From: Simmondsia chinensis | Taxonomy: Eukaryota; Streptophyta; Magnoliopsida; Caryophyllales; Simmondsiaceae | DNA length: 64,000 bases | NCBI GenBank assembly: GCA_018398585.1 | Contig: JAGTTD010000002.1 | Coordinates: 31,054,186-31,118,185, forward strand | Reading direction: 5' to 3' | In this document: in pieces, positions 19,976-34,900 of the stretch | How the letters are laid out: every line of letters starts with the position of its first letter | Numbering within the stretch: the stretch's first letter is position 1 | Translations under genes and position numbers: made by a program | Notes under the pieces: generated by a model | What the model saw: the letters and a program-made list of their open reading frames with translations, nothing else | The model's database searches: none | Told to the model about the DNA's origin: nothing

Positions 19976-22900
19976 CTTGGAAAAAAGGAAAACAAAAGAA
20001 ATAAATATTAGTATAGCCATTAAAAATACATGTTGGAAAGTTATACCCTCTATCCTAAAGTAAAATAAATTCAAAAAAGTTAAAACACCTTTTATTTTGA
20101 TTGAATTTACTTGAGCTTTTCGAAATATAAATGTCATCTCCGTCGGTTCGAAACAATTCTAATTTGGCTATCAACTTTCAAAAGAGAGAAATATTCTGCT
20201 AAAATTATCACTTACTGCAAAAAGACTTTTAAACATATCACAAACAGGACCCATATTTTTCATATTTACAGGTGCATATACGGGGGTGCAGTCAGAATGA
20301 ACAGTACATTTGAATAACATTGTCTTACAAGATTTCTTAATTTTTAAATGATTTTGAAAAAGAGACAATTATTTTGCCACAGATGACTTGTTGCAACATT
20401 CAGCAATTGTGTTAAAAAAATATATATAAAATAAAAAAAATTCAGCAATTCTACCACGACCGTAATTTATTTTGCCTTTTATTTACAACAGTAAGCATGA
20501 GAAGGTGAGCTTCAAACCAAGACCACTCGCTCGGAAAGTAGGTAGCCTAACACTACACCTTGCTTGGAGAGTAGGTAGCCTAATGCTACACCAACTCTAA
20601 AGGCTCCTAATTTAATTATTTTATCAATACGAGGCAGCTGAACCTAATTTACCACTTTAGAAACGGGACATGTCAGGAAACTGCAGCACTGACAAAGATA
20701 CATAAAAGAATTACTAGTCAATAGGAATTTATTTATGAAAAAATGACTCCCCCCCCTCTATAAAATACCAAGAGACTTTTGAAGTTGGATATGAACCGAC
20801 TACACCTATGTTACGTAGACTCGGATATGAAAACTGAGACATCTGTCCGAAAGTCAGGCTCAACTATTTACTCAGATTTTTCTTCAATTTTGGTATAATT
20901 TGAAGTGACCAGGTAATATATCAGTATTCAAGTATCTTTTATCTCAAAACGGTACTACCAGGCAAAATGAAAAGTTCAAGAAATTATGAGCTACTCGGTA
21001 GTACATCATGGAGTGGCAGATCTATGTTGACATACACAGGATGCGTAGACCCTGTAACTTTATAGTAATACCTTATATCTGCTTAAAAAAATTAAAAATA
21101 CTTTTATACTATCCAGGGTGCCATCTATATCAAGTAGAATGATTTGTTTTGATGGTTAAGAAGGCATCCCACAAGTAGTAGGTCGTGGGGTTCATAGATT
21201 TACAAAAGCGGTTTGTACAACAACTTTAATGTTCCTTTTTTAAAAAAAATGTAGCCCTGCTTTCCCTTCCCATATATGTAAACATATATACATTCATTCA
21301 TTAATCGCGAAGTATAGTAGATTTGAATTCTCTGTCCTGTTGTATTGTATAAACACTAAAATAATTTTGTTATTTTTTATTGCGGCCTACATGATAAATT
21401 CCTAAATTTGCCACCCACATCATGGAAATCATAAAATCGAGCGAGGGCATGCACCCAGGCGAGTTCGGATTAATACAAATTAAATATTATATATAAGATG
21501 TAAAAGCAACATACGCAATGCCCTAAGGCTCCCGCCTAAGCAGGGTTTATGGGGGGGGGGTGGATGTACGCAGCCTTCCCCCTTCAGGATATTACCCCTG
21601 AAGAGAGGTGGTTTCCGAGTGCCCCTAACCTGAGGGTGAAAACTTTCTAGGAGGTCACCCATCCTGGTACTACTCTCGCCCAAACACACCTAACTTCGGA
21701 CTTCCAGGGAGGTCACATATTAATATATAATATGTAATTAGACAAAAATTAAATTGCCCCTGGTCACTTGCCAGCACTTTCTCTATTCACCAGATAAATA
21801 AATACTAGATATTACATTAATTCATCAGGCAGTTAGTGGTGTTAGTTCAGAACGAGGGGGTAAAATCTTATACAAAATTGTAATGTTATAACTCATGTTT
21901 TATGTATTTTTTTAACCATGCTTTCATCTTATATTCATGAATTTTTTGTGTTGATACTATTATTTTAATTTTTGGAATATTTTTCTTAACTAATGGCAGT
22001 CAAAACTCTCATTTCTTTCGTAGTTAGTATGGATGTTTTCCCCTCTTTTAATTCTAAATTCAAAAATGGTACCAAAATCTGTGAGTTCATAGATCCTTGC
22101 TGCCCCAATAAAAACACTTTCTGGATCCGCCAGCAAAAAAACTCGTTGGCACAATTATGTTTAACTGGTTTCATCAAACTTGACTAGAAAATTAATCAGA
22201 TATGTACTCGTATTTCATAATTCCTGTTTTCTAAAATTCCTCCAAAACCAAGGGAAAGAGGAGTTCTGTAATTTGTATTTTACAACTAACAGATTTAGCA
22301 AAATTGGGAGAATTTTACCTGAGTAGCGGGAATATTCATCCTGGCAGAGCTTCCCAGTCCAAGGATATCCTGCATTGGCACAATCGCAGTTTTGGCCACT
22401 GAAGATAGCACAACCTGGATAAACTCCCATGAGATATCGTCTTCGTCTTTGAGTGAAAGGTACTTCTGCACCTGCATGTCAATATGGTATATTCGTGATG
22501 CAACTGACATATCATAAAACCATAAGAAGCTCACAGCTCAACCCAGATCAAACGCAAAAAAAAAAAAAAAAAAAAAAAAAAGGTAGGAGGCCTCCTTTAT
22601 GCCAAAACAATTGTTACCTTTCAAAGCCACCTAAAATTAAGTTCTTTATATGAATTTCCTTCTAACATAACCTCTTGTAATGATGAAAAACTGGGTTAAA
22701 TTATTATCATATTTAGACAAATTTCTAGATGATTATCTTAGGCAAATGTTTTTTTGCATTGGAAAGTTAAATGTCATTTTGGAATTGTTTGGAATAACTA
22801 AAGAGAAATTTTTTTGGGGACAAATGAAGTAGATCCAACGTTTTTAATACAAAAGAAGCAACTGTTTCAACTTGGTTTAAATAAAATAAGTTCAAAAAAG

Positions 22901-25900
22901 TGACTATCATTTCGGAATGCCTGAGGTTTGGGGGGTCAACATAGTGGTAACTACTCCATCCTCACCAGGCAGTGGCCCAAATTTTAACCCCATCAACCTA
23001 ACGTAATCCTTGGGTTTATGAAAAAGTATTATTTTGGAATGCCTAGAAATGGAACATGGAGAGTAGAAAAGAAAGGGCTTACTTTCTTCTTTTCTTCTGG
23101 CTTCAAGTTATCCCACCAGCCTCTGACCTGTGTTAATAAAAAAAGGAATCACAATTCAAGATCAAGATCGACAAAAAATGATAATCCATTTAAGAGACAA
23201 TTCATTACCAAGCCTCAATGAACAAATTCACCAAGTGATTATTGACAATATTGACTACGGACAAGAAGACCTAGAACCCTAAAACTTGATAGAAAAGGAG
23301 GCATAATCTAGTAAAGTCAGAAAAAGAACTTCAACATATAACTTTACCGTGTCATTATCATGAGTTCCAGTATACGCTACTTGATTATTCTCATGGTTGT
23401 GTGGCAAATGAGGATTTTCAGGATCATCTCCAAAAGCTGCACCAACAAATTATACAAAGGAAATGAACAGAACATTACGTCATATAGTTACCCATGGATC
23501 ACAACGCCCAGGGACAAACGATCTATCAACAGAAAGCTGATACCAAATTGAAGGACTGCCATCCCGGGTGCTCCAATAGATTTTCTCAACCGGACTACAT
23601 CCTGGGTTATTACTCCCTGTCATTCAAAATCATAGTTTAGATAAGTAATATCTAGAACTCGGCAGTTAAAATACCATGTATGAGAGAAGGGTTCATAACA
23701 TTCAAAGCATAGGCAGCTCATTTTTCGCTGACAAGTAATATACCTTATGAAATTTCAGCATGTTCAGTGAAAAAGAATATAATGCTTTCTTTTTAAATGA
23801 CGGGAAGGAGAAAAGGCGCTAAGGGAGCCTTTTGGGGAGATCTCTGCCTAATGCATTTACAACAACTAAAGAGCCTAGATATGAGCTGGGCATCAGAGAT
23901 CACTGAACGACTGATGTGATATGATGGCCAAATCTCGCTGTGCAGTTGGCAACCAAGTTCACTTCTCTGAAGCAATGAACAAATCTGATACTTCTATTAG
24001 TGTTATTCATCATCAGGATCTCGTAAATGACTTCTAGATTTTCCATGGAGACTGGAACCTCCCATTGTGATTTCATAGTGATTCGTCATTAGGGAGGTTG
24101 CATCAAATCCACTCATGCATGCCCAAAGATTAGGGCTTAATTTGGTTGAAGAAAGTCATTTTAATTTTGGAATGTTTCCCCAAAATTTTTTCAATTGAAA
24201 TTTTTTTAATCATTCACTTTAAACAATTTCCTCTTTAAATTTTCTTTTGTCTAATTAAGAAAATTTATTTCATTGTACAAATATATATGGGGTTCATATG
24301 ATTAACCCCGTTGCAGTAGGGGTGGGAGAGGTGCAAATAGGTTGGAAAAGGTGTTCTTCCTTGTGAAGGAAAATGTCTTGTTTTCCTTAAACAATTTCTC
24401 CTATATATGGAGGAAAAGGTTCTCTTCCCACATTAATTGCTACTATATCATGCAAGAAAATGATAGAAATAGAATGGAAGAGGACTTACCCTTAGCCAAG
24501 CAGGGCCTAAATGAAACATCTTCCCAATACTTCTGGCGCAGGTGAGTGTGGAACCCAATCTTTCCTCATGTAACTCAAAAACACTTCCTATTCCATGTTG
24601 CTAAGAGTTGAATCCAACTATTGACACCTTCATTTGTGTCTCAAGGAGAATCCAAGCCCCCAATTTACGTAGAAACTACTATTTCTCATTTTATGCTCAA
24701 TTGTAGGCCGCTGATCCGCCTAAAAGATACCAGTTGCCCCACATTTTAACCCATATAAGATGGTAGCACATACAGCTGCCAATTCTAGTTCCATTTTGGC
24801 TTTGTAGGGCTTTTACTTATCTTTGAGGGAGTGTCATTATTTATTTGTTAAGAGCACTATGAAAACTCCCCAATAATTATCAATCGGCTTCAAACCAATG
24901 TTACAATTCTTTTTGCAACAACCCATCTGATGCATAGCATACTTCCATTTAAGAAAACAAGCTTAAACCAAGGTAATAAGTAAGAGTATGTTTGGCATCG
25001 TTGCTATTTGCAGTTTTTGGTTTTTTTTTGAAACTCAACCATATTTGGAAACAATTGTTTCTGAGTTTTGGTTCCTTATTTTTGGGCTTTATTTGAGCGA
25101 AAACTACAAACAGAAAACCAAAAACCAAAAGAAGTTGTTCCCAAAACCTAGTGTTTAGTTTCAGAAAAATCAAAAACTGCAAATAGAAAATGATACCAAA
25201 TAGATCCTAAGAGGACGACAATCTAATAATATCTGAAATTGCTAGCGAACAATGTCAGCATCATCGGCCTTTATCAGCCTACTATATGCTACACAGGGTT
25301 ACAAGAATCATAGTAATCTTCATTAGCCTATGAACATCTTTGGGGATCACGACGCGACTTTATTGCAACCTCAATCTAGTAGCTTTCCAGGTACACATTT
25401 ATAGTAGGAAAATGCCCAATTGCAAACTAGGTTCAACCACTAGCAACTTCTCATTTCAGCTACATTGGGAATAATATGCAGGCATGCCTTATTTCCGAGA
25501 CAGTGACAGTTCATGAATACCCCATAAGATATGGTTATTATCGTCCTTCAATTAACGTATCTTCATAATACTGGTTTCATAATCCTATGATCTTCACATG
25601 TCGCAGATGTGTATTACATCAACTATATCCATGCTTCTAATCTCAAACAAACTCTTCAGTCGTCACTACTTCTGTCATCTATGCCATAAATCATTAAAAA
25701 TGCCTCATGTGAAATCGTTATCTTTCAGAAAAGCCACTATCATAGAATTAAATCCATATATATCGCCATGGCTATAGTATTGTGGAAGCAGGGTGTCACG
25801 TACATTACATAACTGATTGGTAATCACGTTTGTGTTTGCGAATATGTGATTGAACATATAATCATTTATATTCGTGTACACATTTGATAGTTTTAACATG

Positions 25901-28900
25901 TAAATACATATATAAATATGTTCTATTAAACAAAATACAATATGCATGTACTATGGAAGGCGTTACAGAAATACTTGTACATAAAGGCCAATTGCTTACA
26001 TAATGACTATAACATAAAGAAATGGCTTTTATTTGATTCAATGGTACTATTCACTCACACTTGCAATTGTTCACTTTGCTTTATAATCTTGTTAGTTATC
26101 CCTCTTAACACTGTCATCTTATTTTACAAAATGTAACATCTTGGCCTAAAAATGTCCTTTTGAAGTTGAAGGAACTATAAAGCACCATCATCACTAGCCT
26201 TACACTAAACTCTGTGAGACATCTTTTCCAGACTCTTCATTGACTTGTTCACAGTCCACTCTAACTTTTTTCTAGAGAAAAAGTGCATTGCATTATCAGG
26301 GATTATGTCTAGCTTTATCACGCTCAAAATTCTTGAATTGCATTTCACATATCTGGTTTTTACTCCCTACCATAACAGCCAGATCCATGTCTAGCTATTA
26401 AAGCCCTGTCCCATCCCAGACTACTAATTTACGCTCAATCCCTTAGATTTCCACTAACAAGACAACATAAATTCAGGAATTCATCCAAATATCTCTATTA
26501 AGCTGAACCATCAGCAAATGAAACAGACATTACAGGCGGATGTCAAACATACTCAAGGAGAAACTTAGAACTATTCCATTACTATCTCATAATATTCTAC
26601 TCTCTTGCATGATACTATTTATCATGTCCCATAACTCACCATTCAAATTCCAACACCTTAATGTTTCGCTTCTTTATTTCAATCTCCAAAATTTGTTCCT
26701 GAAAGCGGAAGATCTATCCTAAAGTCAAATGTACACTATGAAGTCATCATGTGACTGACTGAAAATGCCTTCTACATACAGAGTCCATACCACTTAAAGT
26801 CATCGATGACCAACTAAAAATGCCTTTAAGAACAGCGTTCATACCACATCCTTCGCCTAGACCCATAGCAAGGATTCTGTAGATACAGTCGTCAGCTTTT
26901 TCACTAGTTTGTATATTAGTATCCATGTCTACCCAAGGCTCTTAGTTCTCAATCACACTCTCTGTTGCCATTGCAGTGTTTGTCACACAGTTGCATAAAT
27001 GGGGTATCACGGAAAGACGAGACATCATAATTGACACTTAGCAGCTAGAACACAACAGAGAGTTAATTTTACACTACATAACGGCTTCAAGGTTACATAA
27101 TAGCCATTATTCGATTCCATGCAAAAGCCTTCCTCCCAATCGAGACCTCCATTGAAGATAAACCCACAATAATTTGCAACATCTATTAATTTGAAGAAAG
27201 GGTAAATTACATATTAGTACCCTAAAGTTTGATGCATTGATTTTTAGTCTACAAACTTCATGAAATAACTTTTTAATCCAAAAGTTACATGTATTTAGTA
27301 AAATAGTCCAAACAACAGAGTGAAACGGTGCGTTATTTATTGGTAACCTTACAATCCCCGCAATATTCCTCTCATCCCATATATGGACCACAATGGTATG
27401 ACACTTTTAATAAAGAAGAGTTGGATGATTGACCTATTTTATACCCGTATACACTGCAATTTAGACTATTTTATTAAATACATGAAATTTACAATATATA
27501 TATATATTTTACAAAGTTCTAGGACCAAAAAAATTAATACATTATACTTCTGGTATATGTAATTTCCCCTTGAAGAAGTTTCAAAAATTTGAACTGCATA
27601 ATGTATAAATCCTAAGGTCAAACTGCTTTAAAGAAAATTCCTCAGGTGCATAATTGCAAACATACCAGGTCTTCTGCAATTATGTTTATCTTTCCAACTG
27701 CCGTGAAGATGGCATCAAATAATGATTTCCCAGGTCCAGCCTACTGTCATCAAAACAATAACTTAAGTAAGAACCTGCGGTTAACAAGTAAAAGTAAGAC
27801 CATACTAAGATTAAGGCATAGAAATGTGACCTTCCATCGCCCAATTGTTGCAACCTTCACTTCTGCACATCAATGTCGACTCTTGTTACAATATAAGAAC
27901 ACAGTATGCATTCCTCCCAAAAAAAAAAAACCACATATTGTTATCTCACCAGAAGGGACAGCCCAAAATCCAGCAAATCCTCGAAAATGATCTATCCTGA
28001 ACTCATCATACAGATTTATTGCTCGTCGTATTCGGCATATCCACCAAGAAAATCCATCCTTCTCCATGGCTTTCCAATCATACAGAGGGCTATTTGCAAA
28101 AAACAAGAATCTAAGAATCCAAAATTCAAGGTAAACCAACTGAAATACGCAACCAAATATAAGATATTCTATCAGACATGACAGTTATATGAAGAACATG
28201 CTAAGTATACCCTGGAAACTACTTTTTTAGTAGGTAAGAATGTGTGGAGTTCCTTGCAACTTTAGATACTAGATTCAATTTACATGAGAATTTGAGGATT
28301 AGAATATATTCAGGGACTCTAGCATTAAACATACGAGGATAAATGCATCCCCCCCTAGACCGAAGCCTGCAAGGGGTAAGGGTAGGGAGGGGGAGAGAAG
28401 TGGTGGGATTTTTGTATAGAGAGATCTTGGGTGGGGGGGAGAGAAATGTGTCTGAGAAAAAGAAAAAATTACTCCATAAAGAAGCGCCAAGAAAGGCAAA
28501 AATTTTGGGTTCAGGAGGTGTGAACAAATAAGATTAACAGAGAAAGGAATCAGCTCACAGGAAAGATAAAGTAGTCAGAGTTGCTGAATATACATTGCAA
28601 CAAGAGGGAGTAGAAAGAGGCCTAGCACTGAAAGAAGGAAATAGATAAGAGAGCAAAATTTGCACGAACGAAAACAGAAAAACATCATAGTTGCATGTTT
28701 GGAAGGTGTAGTAGCCACACATAATCGGAGAATAGACCATAATAGTGATCTAGTATCCAAGTATACTTGGACTGTAAGTGGTCTACTGGTAAAGAACCAC
28801 CAAGGTTTCAGCCCTAGGTGCACATCTCTAACTGTGTTTACCTTCTGAGGAAAAAAAAAAAGGAAAAGTAAATAGTAGAATTACAGAAAGTAGATGGAAG

Positions 28901-31900
28901 GCAATCCCCAATTGGCTATTCCTCCTCCAAACTAGACAAACAGAACTGCTAAAACGTTCAGTACTTTCACGTTATCCATAAAAATTAGTGACAAATCTCT
29001 TCCATATAGTCTTATTTTCCCCTCTTTTCTCTTGGGCATCATGAACTACTTTCAAGTTATCCATAAAAAATTAGTGACAAAGCTCCTCCATATAGTCTTA
29101 TTTTCCCCTCTTTTCTACTGGGCATCATGAACCCATTAAGAAATCATTATGTCACGCAGCAAGAATAAGAATGACAATAATGGCCAAGATAGTGGTCAAA
29201 TGATTAAACAGGTCTTTGAGCATGAAGTCACCAACCTGCCCCACAACTGACCAGTTTCACTGAATAGATCAGGAGGTACTCCACTGACTAATAGAGGAAA
29301 GCCTTTCCTGTTCTGCAATACAAGCTGAGTGTCAGTGAAGAAACTGCAATACAAGATTTAGAATCAACGCTACACAACAATTCATCCTATACAAGAGGGA
29401 ATTACCTACCAGTAAAAATTGTTGCTTGTTAGCCCAAACATCTGCACTGTGATAGCCCACATATATTGGCATATCCCCCATTATTTTGATCCCCTTCATT
29501 CGTGCATAGTTGCGTACCTTTTGCCATTGTCTTTGAAATAGAAACTGCTGTGCAGTGAACACATTTATCTGCGAGCATAAGATAGTGGTCAATGGAAAAC
29601 TAGTAGAATCAAACACACACAATGAAGAATAATTTAAATCATACAACATCGCGAAGCTATCCAGATCTTACGAAGTCCTTCTTGCTTTCATAAATTTCCT
29701 CTAGAGCTGAAAGATGACGATTCTTAAGAGGCTCAGGCCAATCAAACCAAGAGGACGTATTGAAGGTGCTGTCAATGGCAGCAAAATAAGCTGCATCCTC
29801 GAGCCAGCCTGAAGAGTCAATCAGACAAAGTATGAGCTTAGGTCTTTAGTAAATGTGAGACATTACGGTCCACGGTGAGATCACTGTAACAAAAGCTGTT
29901 TATTTGATAGTTAACAGATTCTTCATGGGTTCACATGCAACTTCTAAAAATTCTTCAGGAGTTTGCATCTATCTTCTAAAGGGTTCTCAAATGCATGACT
30001 TTACATACAGTCAGTCAAAATTTTTTATCACAAAGTTTACCATAGCTGAGGTGTAACTGAAAGTAACTGGTTATGAACCAGTTACTACCAGAAACATATA
30101 TACGGCAGAAATGGAGTTCAACCATTACTCATGTGCTTAGTTACCAAATCGTTCAATACCACCCAGTTTCTTAATTCGCACATAAAAGAAAACAATTCCT
30201 GCAAGGACCAATCCTCAGCAGTTCACTAACTTGTTTGCCAAACATCTCCAACCCCTAAACAAGCTTGAAACTTACTGTGAAGAATAAGGGACATAAATGA
30301 GCCAGGCTGGCTCGCAAGCCCTCGATCTGGCTCAGCAGACGTAGTTCAGTTCATCACCCAGCCCGAACCAAGTCGAGCCGGCTCACCGAGCTGAACCTAG
30401 GCCTGATAAAGCTCAGGCTTGTAGGCATGCAAGCCTAAACAAGCTTAATTATTGAACAGAGCATGAATGCAATTTGGTGCATAGCACCAAAGCCCAAACC
30501 AAAACCAAATCAAATCCATTTAACTCGTTTTCTATCCTTCACCAAAGCTAAAACTCAGCTCACATTAAATTTTGTTGGCGAATCCAAGCTTTGCATTTCA
30601 ATTTTTAATTCACATCACAATTAATATTTTACATTTAGTCGTAAAGATAGGTGGAGAAGCATTGGCTTGGCTGCTACATTTTCAACTCATGAAAGTCCAG
30701 GTACATTTTGCAGACAACAACTGATTCCATTTGATGGTTGTATAGTATTACAAATTACCAAAATAAATTTATCAAACCCAGAGAGTGAAACTCCATTTGA
30801 AAGTTTTAAAGATTATATGGTCAAAACTCCATGTTTGCAGTCAACTACGTAACTTCTCCTTGAAGTAGCCCGTAATTTACAAGGGAACATTGAGAAAGTA
30901 TGGATGTGGAATAATTGGTACCCCTAGAATAGGAGTCCTCTCGTATATTTATAATGTTTACATCTCTAATGAATTACAAACATAATAAGCCCAATGGGCC
31001 TAATATATACAATTATGACCCACTATACATTATATTAACATATGAGAAAGTATGAATGTGAAATAATTGGTACCTCTAGAATAGGAGCCTTCTCGTATAT
31101 TTATAATGTTTACATCTCTAATGGATTACAAACACGATAAGCCCAATGGGCCTAATATATACAATTATGACCCACTATACATTACACTCTAACATCCCCC
31201 CTCAACCGAAGCAGGAGATAAACGAATGCAAAGGTTGTGTCTGAATAGAAGGAAGAGTTGCCGTGATAGATTCTTGGTAAAGATGTCAGCTGTCTGTTGT
31301 GACGAAGGAATGTGGAGAACCCGAACAAGACCTATGTGGACGCGCTCTCGGACGAAATGGATATCGATCTCAATATACTTGGTGCAAGCGTGCTGCACAG
31401 GATTAATGGACAAGTACATAGCCAAGATATTATCACAGTAAAGTAAGGTGGCGCGTGGAAGAAGAAGACCAAGCTCACTCAGAAGAGAACGAAGCCAACA
31501 ACACTCAGAGACGGCATTTGTTACCGCCCTATACTCGGCCTCGACGCTGGAGCGGGAAACTGTAGGCTGGCGTTTAGAAGACCAGGAAATGATGTTACCT
31601 GCCAAGAAAACACAAAACCCAGAGGTAGAGCGGCAAGTATCAGGACATCCAGCCCAGTCTGCATCAAAGTATACCACAAGTTGGTCCACATGGGAAGGGG
31701 AAATGGTTAAGCCATAATCAATGGTGCCCTTTATGTGCCAAAGAATGCGTTTAACTGTCATCCAATAAGGTAAACGCGGAGCATGCACAAACAAACAAAC
31801 TTGTTGCACAGCATAAGAGATATCGGGGCGAGTGAAAGTAAGATATTGAAGAGCACCAACTGTGGATCTATATAAGGTAGGATCGAGCATGAGATCGCCA

Positions 31901-34900
31901 TCATCTATTGAAAGTTTGGACTTGGAATCTGTAGGTGTAGCAACGGGCTTGCAGGAGAACATGTTGATCTTATCAAGCAGATCGTGAGCATACTTGGACT
32001 AAGATAAGAAAGGACCATCTGAAGAGTGAGAAATCGAGATCCCAAGAAAATAATTAAGGCGACCCATATCTATCATGTCGAATTCAGAGCATAAAGAGCG
32101 AAGTAGAGCTTGAAAAAGCATAGCAGAAGATGCAGTAAGAACTATATCATCCACATAGACCAACAGTATAGCCATGTCACGGCCACAACGTAAAACAAAT
32201 AGTGATGAATCAGACTTACAGCTGGTGAAGCCAAGCGTGTGGAGATAAGTAGCGAAGCAAGTGTACCATGCCCTAGGTGCCTGCTTAAGACCATAAAGAG
32301 ACTTGTTTAACTTGTAAACATGATCAGGGAGTTGAGAATCGATGAAACCAGGAGGTTGCTTCATATAAACCTCTTCATTGAGATATCCATTTAAAAAGGC
32401 GTTCTTAACATCAAGCTATTAGCGAGGGCTAAAACCGTGTGAGCTATAGCGGGCTTAACAACAGGACTACAGGTTTCACCATAGTCAATGCCACACCTCT
32501 GTGTGAAACCTTGTGCAACCGATCGAGCTTTATATTGTTCAACTTCACCTGTCGAAGTTTGCTTAATGCGATAAACCCATTTAGAGCCAACAATGTTACC
32601 ATGAGTAGGGGGAGGAACAAGATCCCATGTGTGATTATGAATAAGGGCATTATATTCATCAAGCATTGCGTTCTTCCAATTATCATCTGTAAGAGCCTGC
32701 TTATAAGAGAAGGGAACCTCAGGCAACATATTATGAGCAAGCATAGAAGGTTTAAGAAGGGGCTTCGCAATACCAGCTTCGGAGCATGTGATCATAGGAT
32801 GAAGTGTGCGGGAAGCATCCCGAGGTAGGCACGGTGCATTGATTATGGACGGAACATGAGGTGACCCGGGCACAGATGTGGTGACCCGTGATGTATTGGG
32901 CACGGATGCAGCAAGTGGCGAACCAGGCACCATCGTGGAGACCTGTTGCGAGCCGTCCGGTTGCGGTGGTCCCAGTATGGCCTGCGGAACGGGGGCGGTG
33001 CCGACGAAAGGGGAAGAAGCAAGAGGTGATGAGAACACCTGATGGAGACGAGTCATCGTTTCCTAAGGAAAGGTACCCAACCGAGCAAAAGGAAAATTTG
33101 TTTCATCAAACACAACATGCCTCGAAATGATGATTTCATTAGTAGAAATATCTAAGCGTTTGTACACCTTATGGTTTGGTGGATAGCCCAGGAAAACACA
33201 CAAAGTAGACCGAGGTGCAAGTTTATGTGGAGCAGTAGCTGTCAAATTAAGATAGCAGACACATCCAAAAACACGAAGGTGAGCATAATCAACATTTTGT
33301 TTATATAAGCATTGATATGGGATCTTTTTCTTAATAGCAGTAGAGGGCAACAAGTTAATAAGATGAGTAGCAGCAGAAACAGCCTCAACCCAATGCTCCA
33401 AAGGCATACAAGCTTGAAAAAGGAGAGATCGCATCATATTACCAATAGTTCTGTGCATATGTTCAGCTTTCCCGTTTTGTTGGGATGTATGAGGGCACGA
33501 GACCCGACTAAGAATACCCCGTTGTATAACAAGGCCATTAAAATCACGATTAATATATTCAGTCCCATTGTCACACTTAAACTGTTTGATTTCCACACCA
33601 AAATAATTTAAGATACGCATGGAATTGAAGAAACAAATCAAACACATCTTATTTAGAACGCATCGGGTAAATCCACACAAAATGAGAATAATCATCCAAA
33701 AATAACAAATAATAGTTATAACCACTGAAACTAAGAACAGGTGATGTCCATACATCAGAGTGAACAATGTCAAAAGGACGTGTAGTACTAGAAACAGACT
33801 TCTGAAAAAGTAAACCACTGTGCTTGCCTAGTTGGCAAGCATGACACAAACTAGACTCTAAAGGACTGGAACGGGAAATAAATTTTTGCTTTACTAATGA
33901 TGACAAAACTGGTTCTCCTGGACGGCTTGAGCGATGGTGCCCAAGAGAAGAGGAGACTCGTGAAGCAACGAACGATGTAGTAATGGTAGATGATCCTGGT
34001 ACTGTAAAAAGAGGTTCCGGACTGACACAACGGATGATAGTTGACTTCAGTTTAGGATCCTTGACAGAAAAACCAAAACAGTCAAATTCAAGGAGACAAT
34101 TGTTATCTGAACAAAATTGACGAACATAAAGTAAATTTTTAGAGAGACCAGGAACAAAGAGAACTTTGTTTAAAACAAAGCGACCTGCAGAAGTAGATAT
34201 GAAACAGGACCTAAGAGATAGAAAGACAAGCACCATTACCAACTAAAATTTTATCAGACCCGGTGCATGGAGACAAGGACGTTAGGATACCCGAATTATT
34301 TGTCATGTGGGAGGAGGCCCCGCTATCCATGACCCAAGGGGGATCAAGAGTAGGGGTGGAATAATATTGTGGAGAGAACTGACTCGCATCAAAACCTGGA
34401 TAGAAGCCATAGCCAATGGTATAAACATTATTTGCAGGATGAAATTGTGGATTAGAAACGTTACCACCCGAGGGAGCAGAACCAAAAAAATAAGGTCAAT
34501 ATTGCGTGTTGAACTGCGGGATAAATGGCATGTATGGCATGCCCCTGAAATTCGGAGCCCACATATTTTGCATCCACTGATTACCATAACCGCAACCGTT
34601 TCTACCTTTACCACAACCATTACCACGACCTCCACGACCACGACCGTTACCACGGCCATTATCATACTGATTTCCATAACCGGGCTGCTATTGTTGAGCA
34701 GGGAAGGCTGTCTGCTGATCGGTTGGTTGCGGCTGCGGTGGTGGCGGTACAGCCGGTGTGACCGTGACCCGCGGAGGGGCCGGGTGCGCACTCAAGGCCC
34801 CGGCTGCGAGAATAACAGATGAAGAACTTGTATTGGCATTCTTAAGACGAGAATCCTCATTCATCAACATAGTACGGGCCTCAATAAAGGATGGGAAGGG

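Larger units (their letters stand above)
19976..22318 (-). other. DPE1: DPE1 last intron
   Basis: 2.3 kb. Holds a doubled GTAGGTAGCCTAA.. repeat (20538-20600) and a SINE/5S composite (21500-21715). No other coding exon seen. Confidence 0.7.
23617..27665 (-). other. DPE1: Large DPE1 intron (4 kb)
   Basis: Contains a MITE (24981-25210) and a Mutator-type MITE (27200-27569). The rest is single-copy-looking AT-rich sequence with no further exon. Confidence 0.65.

Noticed and set aside
21643..21720. Functional 5S rRNA gene
   Set aside because: Only the 3' half is recognisable, with changes, and there is no full 120-bp unit.
27646..28181. Plus-strand frames overlapping DPE1 exons
   Set aside because: Antisense to three verified DPE1 exons; no independent support.
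34307..34822. Plus-strand frame of 171 codons with Thr-rich stretch
   Set aside because: Antisense shadow of the copia A gag Gly/Arg-rich region.
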